Source: Candidatus Bipolaricaulota bacterium (GTDB lineage: Bacteria > Bipolaricaulota > Bipolaricaulia > UBA7950 > UBA9294). From it: a stretch of 34,011 bases of DNA. A program made the translations under genes and the position numbers. The notes under the pieces are model-generated. The model saw only the letters and a list, made by a program, of their open reading frames with translations. It did not search any database and was not told where the DNA came from. Shown here piece by piece: positions 1 through 7,671 of the stretch; within the stretch, counting starts at the first letter, position 1; each line of letters opens with the position of its first letter. The stretch is taken from assembly GCA_030670905.1 (NCBI GenBank), contig DAOVAR010000005.1, positions 1 through 34,011 on the forward strand. The letters run 5' to 3'.

Positions 1-31
1 TACACACAGACCATGGGTTTAGGCGTAGATT

Positions 32-619
32 ATGGGAAAAACAGTGGCGATTTATGGGATATCAGAGGAAACGAGGCTGAAACTGAAGCTTTTGGCTGCT
101 GTTCATGGCAAAACCATAGCGGAAATAGTGGCAAACTTGATAGAAGATGCATGCGGAAGCGCGATACGGCTGACTGAACTCCTAGTGGATGGCTTCCCAT
201 CATTTCGTGACGAGGCTTGGTATAGAGGAGAAAAGATCGCATTTCATAAGCGGGCACAGATCCTGGCAAGTGACCTTTGCGCGAGCTTTCGCGGAAAATC
301 ATTTGGTGCGCTTAAGGAGATGGAAAAACTGACTGCTTTCGCTGATTACAGAGTTCCTCAAATCCTCCGCGATGAGGGAGTAATTGATTACTCGGAGACG
401 CTAGCGCGAATAGTTGATAGCAAAGAGTGGATTTGCGCAGGTTCGGTACACGAAGTGGAAATCCGAGCAGGGATGATTGTGGCAGTTGAACTGCTGCGTG
501 TCGCTCTGTTACGGCTAGGAAGAGTGCTCTTGTCAATAGAAATAGATTGGCTTCTGTGGAATATGGCGCAAGGCCGCGAAATGGCGCCACACCATAGAAC
601 GCTGACCACCTTCTACTGA
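32..619 (+). CDS. Queuosine 5'-phosphate N-glycosylase/hydrolase-like (Qng1/DUF2419) C-terminal half, fused to a ribbon-helix-helix-like N-terminus
   Basis: ORF track. Residues from ~34 on (ANLIEDACGSAIRLTELLVDGFPSFRDEAWYRGEKIAFHKRAQILASDL...LTAFADYRVPQILR...EVEIRAGMIVAVELL...IDWLLWNMAQ...PHHRTLTTFY) match the remembered DUF2419/QNG1 pattern (FPSYRD, FYKRAQILVAD, FADYRLPQVL, EVEIR, PFHRIRCIYY). The first ~35 aa (MGKTVAIYGISEETRLKLKLLAAVHGKTIAEIV) look like an RHH/FitA-type domain. Adjacent to tgt. Confidence 0.75.
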   Translation: MGKTVAIYGISEETRLKLKLLAAVHGKTIAEIVANLIEDACGSAIRLTELLVDGFPSFRDEAWYRGEKIAFHKRAQILASDLCASFRGKSFGALKEMEKLTAFADYRVPQILRDEGVIDYSETLARIVDSKEWICAGSVHEVEIRAGMIVAVELLRVALLRLGRVLLSIEIDWLLWNMAQGREMAPHHRTLTTFY

Positions 620-1860
620 TGAGCAATCTATTCAGAACGCAGAGCCGAGATCCAGGATCGTCAGCACGTACGGGGATACTAACAACAGCGCACGGACAAG
701 TAGCAACGCCAGCGTTTGTGGCCGTAGCCACGCAAGCAACGGTAAAAGCACTTGAGCCTCAAACACTAGTTGAACTTGGCGTACAGATCGTAATCGCTAA
801 CTCTTATCATCTACATCTACGCCCGGGTGAGAACATAATTGCCGGATTAGGTGGGCTACACGGTTTCTCAGGATGGGATGGACCGGTAATGACGGATTCT
901 GGCGGGTTTCAGGTATTCAGTCTTGGAGCGGGAAAGGAGCATGGTGTAGGCAAGATCGCGTCTATCTTCCCCGGAGGTGGTTCTTGCATACCAGCAGAAG
1001 GACACCAGGCAAGAAAATCTCTTGTTCGGCTAGACGAGGAAGGGGTTAGGTTCCGCTCTATCGTGGACGGGTCAGAACATTTCTTCTCGCCGGAAGCTGT
1101 AATCACACTACAACAAAAACTAGGCGCGGATATCGCGCTTGTTCTTGATGAATGCACGTCACCATTGCACTCCTATAGCTATACGAAAAGAGCTATGGAG
1201 CGAACGCACCGCTGGGCGAAACGTGGTTTAGAAGCATTCCGAGAAGGCGCCAAGGGCAAGATGTCCCCAAACCCTGGGCAAGTTCTGTATGGCATAGTAC
1301 AAGGGGGCGCGTACAAAGCTCTGCGGCAAGAAAGCGCCCAAAGAATAGAGGAGATAGGTTTTGAAGGGTTTGCTATTGGCGGTTCACTTGGTCGATCGAA
1401 GGAGGAAATGCATCTGGTTCTTGACTGGACGACACCATATCTTGGCGTGGAAAAACCGCGACACCTCCTAGGGATCGGAGAGATTGACGACATTTTTGCT
1501 GCTGTAGGGCGAGGGGTGGATACGTTTGATTGTGCTGCATCTACACGTATTGCGCGAAATGGCACCGTACTAGTAAAAGATGCACCTCGCCATCGGATCA
1601 ACTTGCGAAACGCGCGGTTCAAGTCCGATCCCAACCCAATAGCTAGCCATTGTGACTGCTTCGCGTGTCGCCATCACTCGCGTGCGTACTTGAGGCATTT
1701 ATGCCGTTCTGGCGAACTATCCTTTTACCGACTTGCCTCAGTGCATAACCTTCGATTCATCGTTTGTTTGATGAGTGATATTCGTGCAGCCATAACAGCG
1801 GGAAGATTCAACGAGTTGGAACAAGAATGGAAAACAGCAAGAAGGTATGGATCAGCGTAA
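619..1860 (+). CDS. tgt: tRNA-guanine(34) transglycosylase (queuine tRNA-ribosyltransferase)
   Basis: TDSGGFQVFSLG, DECTSP, ERTHRWAKRGLEA, HLLGIGEIDDIF, GVDTFDCAASTRIARNG, and zinc-site CDCFACRHHSRAYLRHL are all diagnostic of TGT. Confidence 0.95.
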   Translation: MSNLFRTQSRDPGSSARTGILTTAHGQVATPAFVAVATQATVKALEPQTLVELGVQIVIANSYHLHLRPGENIIAGLGGLHGFSGWDGPVMTDSGGFQVFSLGAGKEHGVGKIASIFPGGGSCIPAEGHQARKSLVRLDEEGVRFRSIVDGSEHFFSPEAVITLQQKLGADIALVLDECTSPLHSYSYTKRAMERTHRWAKRGLEAFREGAKGKMSPNPGQVLYGIVQGGAYKALRQESAQRIEEIGFEGFAIGGSLGRSKEEMHLVLDWTTPYLGVEKPRHLLGIGEIDDIFAAVGRGVDTFDCAASTRIARNGTVLVKDAPRHRINLRNARFKSDPNPIASHCDCFACRHHSRAYLRHLCRSGELSFYRLASVHNLRFIVCLMSDIRAAITAGRFNELEQEWKTARRYGSA

Positions 1861-1931
1861 CATCAGGGCAAGGATTGTCACAGGAAGAAATGTATCGTAC
1901 TCTGATTTCTCTGAACGGTGACAATCCTTAG
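1827..1931 (+). pseudogene. Possible collapsed remnant of a PrfH-like release factor N-terminus (34 aa)
   Basis: ORF MENSKKVWISVTSGQGLSQEEMYRTLISLNGDNP overlaps the tgt 3' end. Its two ends resemble the remembered PrfH N-terminal segments (LQLSSAQGPEEC... and ...RSALVSLDGDNA), as if the middle had been deleted. Confidence 0.25.
1870..1929. terminator. Long imperfect hairpin between convergent tgt and RHH genes (possible bidirectional terminator)
   Basis: AAGGATTGTCAC (1870-1881) is the exact inverse complement of GTGACAATCCTT (1918-1929), with a nested AGAAAT/ATTTCT pair in the loop. Confidence 0.4.
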
Positions 1932-1934
1932 AAT

Positions 1935-2105
1935 CTAAGCTTTTTCTTCCTTGGTAAGGTACTGCAGGATTGCATCAACGACTAGGTAGTTGATCGAACG
2001 ATCTCGCTTCTCGCTCAGCCGAATCAATCGCTCAACAGGATTCTGTTCCATCTTCTTCTGGGGAATGTAGATGGAGAGCTTATCCAAGATTTGCTTGTTA
2101 GCCAT
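1935..2105 (-). CDS. Small ribbon-helix-helix (Arc/CopG-like) DNA-binding protein, 56 aa
   Basis: Read from the reverse complement (below the ORF-track cutoff): MANKQILDKLSIYIPQKKMEQNPVERLIRLSEKRDRSINYLVVDAILQYLTKEEKA. Strong RBS (GAGAGGAGGTCGGCAT) just upstream. Confidence 0.7.
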   Translation of the reverse strand: MANKQILDKLSIYIPQKKMEQNPVERLIRLSEKRDRSINYLVVDAILQYLTKEEKA

Positions 2106-2150
2106 ATGCCGACCTCCTCTCTATAGTATTTCTTGAATCTTCTCTTATCT

Positions 2151-2186
2151 GTTCACTACTGAACGAACATGTTCTTATATTATAAG
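2151..2186 (-). promoter_or_regulatory. Cluster of palindromes overlapping a -10-like TATAAT upstream of the RHH gene (candidate operator/promoter)
   Basis: GTTCactactGAAC (2151-2164), GAACATGTTC (2165-2174), CTTATATTATAAG (2174-2186). Read on the minus strand the last contains TATAAT. Confidence 0.45.
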
Positions 2187-2454
2187 TATTTGTCATCTTA
2201 ATTCTACCTTAAAAAGAGGACAACTATATGTAGATTTGAGCCAATATAGATATTGAGGGGTTCTTGATTTGGATTGGTCTAAGATACACTGGTTGCCACA
2301 TGGCCGGGCGCTTGAGTGATAGGTCATCCGTAAGGATAACACGGTTTTCTATTGACGCTATATCTCATCGGGTAAACCGGGATTTTGACCGAAATGTTAG
2401 TGGGCGATAGACTGTGTGATGGAAGCTCATCAGATGTAAAAAAGGAGCGAGATT

Positions 2455-3117
2455 CTGCAAATAAGAGTTATTGACCTGACTCGCGAGATATATGATGGAA
2501 CAGAATCCTTTCCTGGAGATCGCGTTGGGATAGAAATCGAGCACTTAGCAACTGTGAAGACAGACGGGCATAACCTGTCTAGGATTACACGGCTTGACTG
2601 CCATTGTGGAACTCATATTGACAGCCCTCTTCACTTTGTGGATGAAGGCGACGATGTTGCTTCCATTCCGCTGGACATCGTACCCGCGGTTGTTATTAGT
2701 ACTCAGGAAAAGCGGATTGGGGTGAGAGTATTTCAAGATGCAGGCTCGCTTGCTGGCCGCGCTGTTCTCATTCATACTGGTTGGTGTAGCCGGGTCGGAA
2801 GTCCTGATTTCTACAAGGAGTTCCCATATCTAACTCGCGAAAGCGCGTCCTTGCTCGCTATCAGCGGTGCACGCATCGTTGGTCTTGATTCTCCGAGCCC
2901 TGATCCATCGGATTCAGTTGATTTCCCTGCCCACAGGATTCTGCTTGCTGAGGGGGTGCAGATTGTGGAGAGTCTTATCAACCTAGACCAGTTGTACGCA
3001 ACCGCAGGAACTCCCTTCTTTGCTGCCTTCCCCTTAAGAATAAGAGGATTGGAGGCGTCGCCTGTACGTGCTGTAGGCCTGGTCTTCCAATCAAGCGAGG
3101 GAAAGCCTTGTTGTTGA
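2455..3117 (+). CDS. Cyclase-family protein (kynurenine formamidase-like metal-dependent hydrolase)
   Basis: Motif HCGTHIDSPLHF (HxGTHxDxPxHF). The reading frame extends upstream of the listed ATG (2554) as LQIRVIDLTREIYDGTESFPGD..., the expected family N-terminus. An AAGGAG RBS at 2442-2447 suggests a CTG (2455) or ATT (2452) start. Confidence 0.85.
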   Translation: MQIRVIDLTREIYDGTESFPGDRVGIEIEHLATVKTDGHNLSRITRLDCHCGTHIDSPLHFVDEGDDVASIPLDIVPAVVISTQEKRIGVRVFQDAGSLAGRAVLIHTGWCSRVGSPDFYKEFPYLTRESASLLAISGARIVGLDSPSPDPSDSVDFPAHRILLAEGVQIVESLINLDQLYATAGTPFFAAFPLRIRGLEASPVRAVGLVFQSSEGKPCC

Positions 3118-3246
3118 GAGATATTGTGCAAGACCCAGAGGGAGTAGTGTCTTGAATAAGTTGGGTTGTGTTAGCGGTTGTGTCTGACCGTGATTTGGCA
3201 AAGGAGGCTAATGTAGGAGGCCTTGCATTAGCTCGAGGACAGCAGC

Positions 3247-3747
3247 CTATGAGGAGGTAATGATCAGTGTAACAGTCTTTATTGCTGGGTTAACTACACC
3301 GACAGTTGCCGCGGCACTGAGCGTGTAGGTGATTGTGAGTCCGTTCTGTGCCACCGAGTTTATGCATGTTACTACGTCAGCGGGAGTTGTTGTAAGGATG
3401 ACGTCGGTTGGTGGTGTGTCGGCCCCGGTGGGACCGGATAGTGTAATGCAGAGAGTGAGACCATCCGGCATATCTGAATCAAGCTGCGCAGTTATCTTCC
3501 TTGAATTGTTGCCTCCATTTGTTGTTATCGCGTATGTAGTGGAAGTGTCTGTAACAGATGTTGGCTCGGAGCCAGCCGTCGCTGTATTGATGATCAACGG
3601 CTGTGGAAAGCCAGAGACCGTGAGTTCATTGATTGCCGCTACTTCGTAGGTTAGCGTCTGAGTGGTCGTAGCAGCCGGCAAGGCCGCAAGAGCCAACAGG
3701 GCAACAAATGTTACTGTCATAAAGCCTGTAACGGATAGTTTCCGCAT
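3247..3747 (-). CDS. Secreted protein of unknown function (signal peptide, Thr/Ser-rich beta-type sequence)
   Basis: 166-aa ORF with N-terminal signal peptide (MRKLSVTGFMTVTFVALLALAALPAATTT). GGAGGT RBS at the start (CCTCC on + strand near 3756). Confidence 0.65.
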   Translation of the reverse strand: MRKLSVTGFMTVTFVALLALAALPAATTTQTLTYEVAAINELTVSGFPQPLIINTATAGSEPTSVTDTSTTYAITTNGGNNSRKITAQLDSDMPDGLTLCITLSGPTGADTPPTDVILTTTPADVVTCINSVAQNGLTITYTLSAAATVGVVNPAIKTVTLIITSS

Positions 3748-4201
3748 TCCGTTTACCTCCTCTGGTAATCAGAGCACCTTGTTTGCGGGATTGGGGTCTG
3801 CCATGTGAAACCCTCTACTTCGCACATCTGATCAAAGTTCCCTATCTTGTAGCGAGTTTTCTAGGTTGGATTGGTTTTGTGGACCAGGTCCGGTGTCTTG
3901 CTGTTGCGTGTTCCAAAACTGACTCATACAGTATTGATTATACGAGGCGCGGGATAGAAGAAGAATGGAGGGAAGATCTTTTGTCCGTTAAGGAGAGCTC
4001 GTATCTTACTCATGTGCATGGAAGAAACAAGAGACAGTGTTGGCACTAATGAGTAGCTGACGAGCACAAGAGCGCAAAGCCGTGAACGGTCAATCCGTTC
4101 ACTCAATTATTAATTGCCAAGGCAGCCAAAGAGCGAGGAGAATAGCGTTGGCTAGGGTCTTACACTACATAAAAAAAAAGAGTATGATAGAAAGGGTGAT
4201 A

Positions 4202-5446
4202 ATGATGAGACTCAAGTACGCCGTGTCAGTAGTTATCCTCTTGTTGGCTATTCTAGTGTTGCTGGTTGGCTGCTCAAAGAACTCTCTCCCCGTGGCAAAT
4301 CTCACCACATCTTCTACGTCGGGTATAGCCCCAATAGAAATCTCATTTGATGCTTCCGCGTCTGTGGATGAGGATGGTTCCATCGTTAGTTACGAGTGGG
4401 ATTTTGGGGATGGAAGTTTTGCGGCAGATGAAAGAACTACTCACATGTACGATATCCCCGGTGTTTACACGGTTAGTCTTACCGTTACCGACAACAAGAA
4501 AGCAATGGTGTCCACAACTCAGACGATTACCATTACTGGGAATGCGGTCCCCGTAGCAGGATTTACCGCGACACCTACTCAGGGAGAAATTCCCCTAGAG
4601 GTGACCCTCGATGCTTCCGCGTCTGTGGATAAGGATGGTTCCATCGTTAGTTACGAGTGGGATTTTGGGGATGGAGAAAGTGAAGTTGGTGTTAAGGTCA
4701 GTCACACGTATCACGAAATAGGCGAATACACGGTGCGATTGACAGTAATCGATGACAGGAATGGCGCTGGAAGCGCCATTGAAACGATAGAGACCACTTA
4801 CACTTTACCTATAGCTATACTTACTGCTGTGCCTGTGTCAGGGATAGCCCCATTGAAAGTTGAGTTTGATGGTTCCGCCTCCTGGGACCCCTACGGCTAC
4901 ATCTCTAGTTTCCACTGGGATTTCGGTGACGGTGAGAGCGCGACAGGTGTTGGTGTAGTTCATACCTATAGGAATCCGGGAAACTACACTGTCCGGGTTA
5001 CGGTCATAGACGATAAAGGTAACGTGGAGACAGCCACAGAAAGCGTTAGGGTATCAAAGGCAGAAGTGAACGAAGTTGGCGAAGGCGTAGACAATGGCTA
5101 CGTTAGAGTGAGCCTTCGCGGAGTACGAGAAGGCAGGTCCAAAGAGGGGTGGTGTGAGCCAGACCCGGGGCGCATCTACGTGATAGCCGACCTGAACGTC
5201 GAGGCCTTGGAGGACAATCAGGATGTCTCCAGGTCCAACTTCAGGCTCATACAGAGCGATGGCAGCATCCAGAACGAGTATAGCATGGCAACATGTTCAT
5301 TGCTTCACGGTTTCGAAGATGGGGTTTTGGATGAAGGTCAATGGATAGATGGTGAGATCGCGTTTGAAGTCTGGCCAACGAGCTTTTACATTCTTGAATA
5401 CGAGAGTGATAAAGGGAGGATTCTCCGATTCCGATTCGAATTGTAA
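4202..5446 (+). CDS. Lipoprotein with three PKD domains and a C-terminal DUF4352-like domain
   Basis: Lipobox ILVLLVGCSK after a hydrophobic leader. Three copies of a PKD signature (SYEWDFGDG, SYEWDFGDG, SFHWDFGDG). C-terminal VRVSLRGVREG...YVIADLNVEALEDNQ resembles telokin-like DUF4352. Confidence 0.85.
   Translation: MMRLKYAVSVVILLLAILVLLVGCSKNSLPVANLTTSSTSGIAPIEISFDASASVDEDGSIVSYEWDFGDGSFAADERTTHMYDIPGVYTVSLTVTDNKKAMVSTTQTITITGNAVPVAGFTATPTQGEIPLEVTLDASASVDKDGSIVSYEWDFGDGESEVGVKVSHTYHEIGEYTVRLTVIDDRNGAGSAIETIETTYTLPIAILTAVPVSGIAPLKVEFDGSASWDPYGYISSFHWDFGDGESATGVGVVHTYRNPGNYTVRVTVIDDKGNVETATESVRVSKAEVNEVGEGVDNGYVRVSLRGVREGRSKEGWCEPDPGRIYVIADLNVEALEDNQDVSRSNFRLIQSDGSIQNEYSMATCSLLHGFEDGVLDEGQWIDGEIAFEVWPTSFYILEYESDKGRILRFRFEL
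4349..4414 (+). repeat. Intragenic direct repeat copy 1 (PKD module)
   Basis: 66-nt segment gatgcttccgcgtctgtggat...gattttggggatgga, nearly identical to 4610-4675 (one mismatch by eye). Confidence 0.85.
4610..4675 (+). repeat. Intragenic direct repeat copy 2 (PKD module)
   Basis: Near-identical to 4349-4414. Confidence 0.85.
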
Positions 5447-5765
5447 GAATACGCCTCTTTTGACTGGCGGGGCTCCGGGCATTTAGTGAATGCCTCTCAC
5501 ATGCGACAATCGACGCAACTTATTGTTAGCACATTAGACGACACGAATTAAGAGAACGGATATTGTCTCGATTCCCGTTCGCTGGTGCATGCGTGTTTCA
5601 AGCGGGTCGATCAAGGAGCCGCTGTTGACCAAGGATGCCGCCGACAAGATCGAGATCATCACGAAACTCGTTAAGGAGAATGTTGATCTTAAGGCGGTCG
5701 AAGCGCTGTAAGCCTGGCGATCAAACACTTGGAAGGGCCGCTGCCGGGCGTTCTTCTCCATTATT

Positions 5766-5940
5766 TCTCACTCAGGGCCGCTCACCCTCGATGCAGGAAT
5801 GCTCCCTCGCCTTGAAAAACGGGTCGTATTCAATATGCTGCTGCGCAGCTTTCGCACGGGAAGTCGGTACACTCTGCGCAGAAGCGAAGGTGCTTCTCGC
5901 CACATCAGCAATTGAAGATGGCGCATCCCTGTTTTAAGAT
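5766..5940 (-). pseudogene. Decayed DUF3795-like cysteine-rich protein fragment
   Basis: Minus-strand frame reads GCAIFNC*CGEKHLRFCAECTDFPCESCAAAY*IRPVFQ..., matching a CxIxxC..EKG...CxECxxFPC pattern typical of DUF3795, interrupted by two TGA codons. Confidence 0.4.
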
Positions 5941-5986
5941 AACTATAGCATTGAGACTTCTCCGACAATCTCGTTATAGGAATTCA

Positions 5987-6892
5987 TCATTTTTCTTCCA
6001 ATCCATATACCTGTCTGGGTGCAAGGTATTGTGGATAGCGATCTATCAGAGCTAAACGAGTGAGGTAACAGAAATGGCATTCATCGACATATTTGTCCTC
6101 ATGCTTAACACCGTATTCTTTAGCCAAGAGAGCAGGACCTCCCCTCACCAAAGGGCCACAGATGGGGTGGAGCTCTGCTTTATACTTCTTAACCAACATT
6201 GATAGAGGAGTCTCCCACATATTGCCAATACTCAATCCCTGACAGAGGTGCACATTGCCGTATGAATCTACGTGAACCCTTCCGGGATTTTCCAATTCTT
6301 CGTGTTGACATTCTGTGAGTCCTTCCCAGCCTCTTTTAGGGAGTGCCTTAGTCAACTTCTCAACAGCCCGCCCTTTGAACATTGCTCCACCGCCTATGAC
6401 GGGTACCCCTTTTTCGTGTTTAGGATCTGCAATTGCTTCAACTGTTGGTTCGTCAATGCAAATCGAGCTCACCGGCATATCAAGTCTTGTTGCTGCAGCT
6501 ACTGCTCGCTTGGCAGGACTCTCTTCTTCCTCATAATGAAATGAATCATCGCTTATACTTAGGCCCGAAATGTGTAATTCAGAAAGAGGTCTAAGCCAGA
6601 GTTCAGCATCTTCACTAGATGTTGCCATATACGCATTCGTTACCGCTCCAGTTCCGAAACCCATATTGCGAGCAAGTTTAACCCCCTCAAGCAGTAGGGG
6701 ATAGAAAAGTAATGGTTCACCACCTTCAAAAAATATCCATTCGATTGTTCCAATTTTGACAGCTTCCTGGAGAACCTTTCTGATCTGTCTTAAGGTGAAA
6801 GTCCCCTTTGCGTTCGGTCCGCAATACAAAAAACAATGGTCGCATTCAAGATTACAGGTATAGGTAAGAAGAAAATGTATTCCTGATAGCAT
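5987..6892 (-). CDS. Radical SAM protein (twitch/SPASM-like C-terminal cysteines)
   Basis: CNLECDHCF ([4Fe-4S] CxxxCxxC), FFEGGEPLL. C-terminal Cys motifs HLCQG, HPICGP, ECHFCYL. Start at MLSGIH with RBS GAGGAGGTGTATT. Confidence 0.85.
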   Translation of the reverse strand: MLSGIHFLLTYTCNLECDHCFLYCGPNAKGTFTLRQIRKVLQEAVKIGTIEWIFFEGGEPLLFYPLLLEGVKLARNMGFGTGAVTNAYMATSSEDAELWLRPLSELHISGLSISDDSFHYEEEESPAKRAVAAATRLDMPVSSICIDEPTVEAIADPKHEKGVPVIGGGAMFKGRAVEKLTKALPKRGWEGLTECQHEELENPGRVHVDSYGNVHLCQGLSIGNMWETPLSMLVKKYKAELHPICGPLVRGGPALLAKEYGVKHEDKYVDECHFCYLTRLALIDRYPQYLAPRQVYGLEEK

Positions 6893-7387
6893 AATACACC
6901 TCCTCAAATACTGAGTTCATAGTATTGGGCCCCGTTACGAGGGCGCGTAGCGTCCTCGTAAGAATGATTATCGTGCGAATCTACACCTTAGCACCGACGA
7001 GCGCCGTTCGCGGCTACTAGTGTTCCCGACCATTCCAACCTTCCTTTTCTCATATTGACATTGCTATTAGTGCACGACATCGTACAAGCATGAAGTTGTG
7101 CGAGCAAGTTCATCGGGCCTGCCGAGCAAGGCACTACTCGCTATGGATAGAGGAGGCTTACGCGTGATGGAATAAACGTTACTGCGCCGCCAACAAGATT
7201 GAATTAGGAGTCGCGCTTTTCCATTGACGCGCTCGTTCCCGTGACTCGGCCAGCGTGTGTGGCCGAGCAGGATCATTGTGCGGTTGTCGATCATTTACGC
7301 GAAGGATCACTCTTGAAACAGGTGCAGAACGTCTGTTTCACGCGGCGGGTCTTTGATGCATTCACGCGGCCGGTCACCCATTACTGG

Positions 7388-7432
7388 TTACTGTCTTTCG
7401 ACTTTGGACGTTGGACATTGGACTTTGGACCA
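7388..7432. repeat. Short degenerate tandem repeat (TTTGGAC / TTGGACN units)
   Basis: gactttggacgttggacattggactttggacc. Confidence 0.5.
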
Positions 7433-7609
7433 TGATCTTCCTCTGCGATTTCCGCGCCCTCTGCGGTAAAATGACTATGCTTTTGGCAGTAAGATGCCTG
7501 TGTTTTCTCTGTCCAATATCAGAACTAGTCGGGCACCCATTCATTTGCTCTATCCGCTGGAGAACAGGTCTGGAAAGACGTAAACCGTGTCAGAACCCTT
7601 TCAACCACG

Positions 7610-7656
7610 GGAAACAGAAAACCCGTCTACCCAGAGACTTACTCTGAAAAGACGGC
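7610..7656 (-). terminator. Rho-independent terminator downstream of ssrA
   Basis: Minus-strand RNA GCCGUCU UUU CAGAG UAAGU CUCUG GGU AGACGG GUUUUCUGUUU: nested stems followed by a U-rich tract, just past the tmRNA 3' end. Confidence 0.6.
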
Positions 7657-7671
7657 TTGTCTACGTGAGAC

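Noticed and set aside
312-731. Minus-strand 139-aa ORF spanning the qng1-like/tgt junction
   Set aside because: Opposite two recognised genes; no coding signature.
2220-2450. Possible riboswitch upstream of the cyclase-family gene
   Set aside because: I could not match any known riboswitch consensus or draw a convincing multi-stem structure by eye.
5766-5940. TGA recoding (UGA read as amino acid) to rescue the DUF3795-like frame
   Set aside because: Other genes here (e.g. folC and uppS) end normally at TGA with overlapping starts, so UGA is used as stop; pseudogenisation is simpler.
7067-7647. Several 60-90 aa ORFs between the radical SAM gene and ssrA
   Set aside because: No RBS, no family motifs, overlapping on both strands; treated as intergenic DNA with short repeats.
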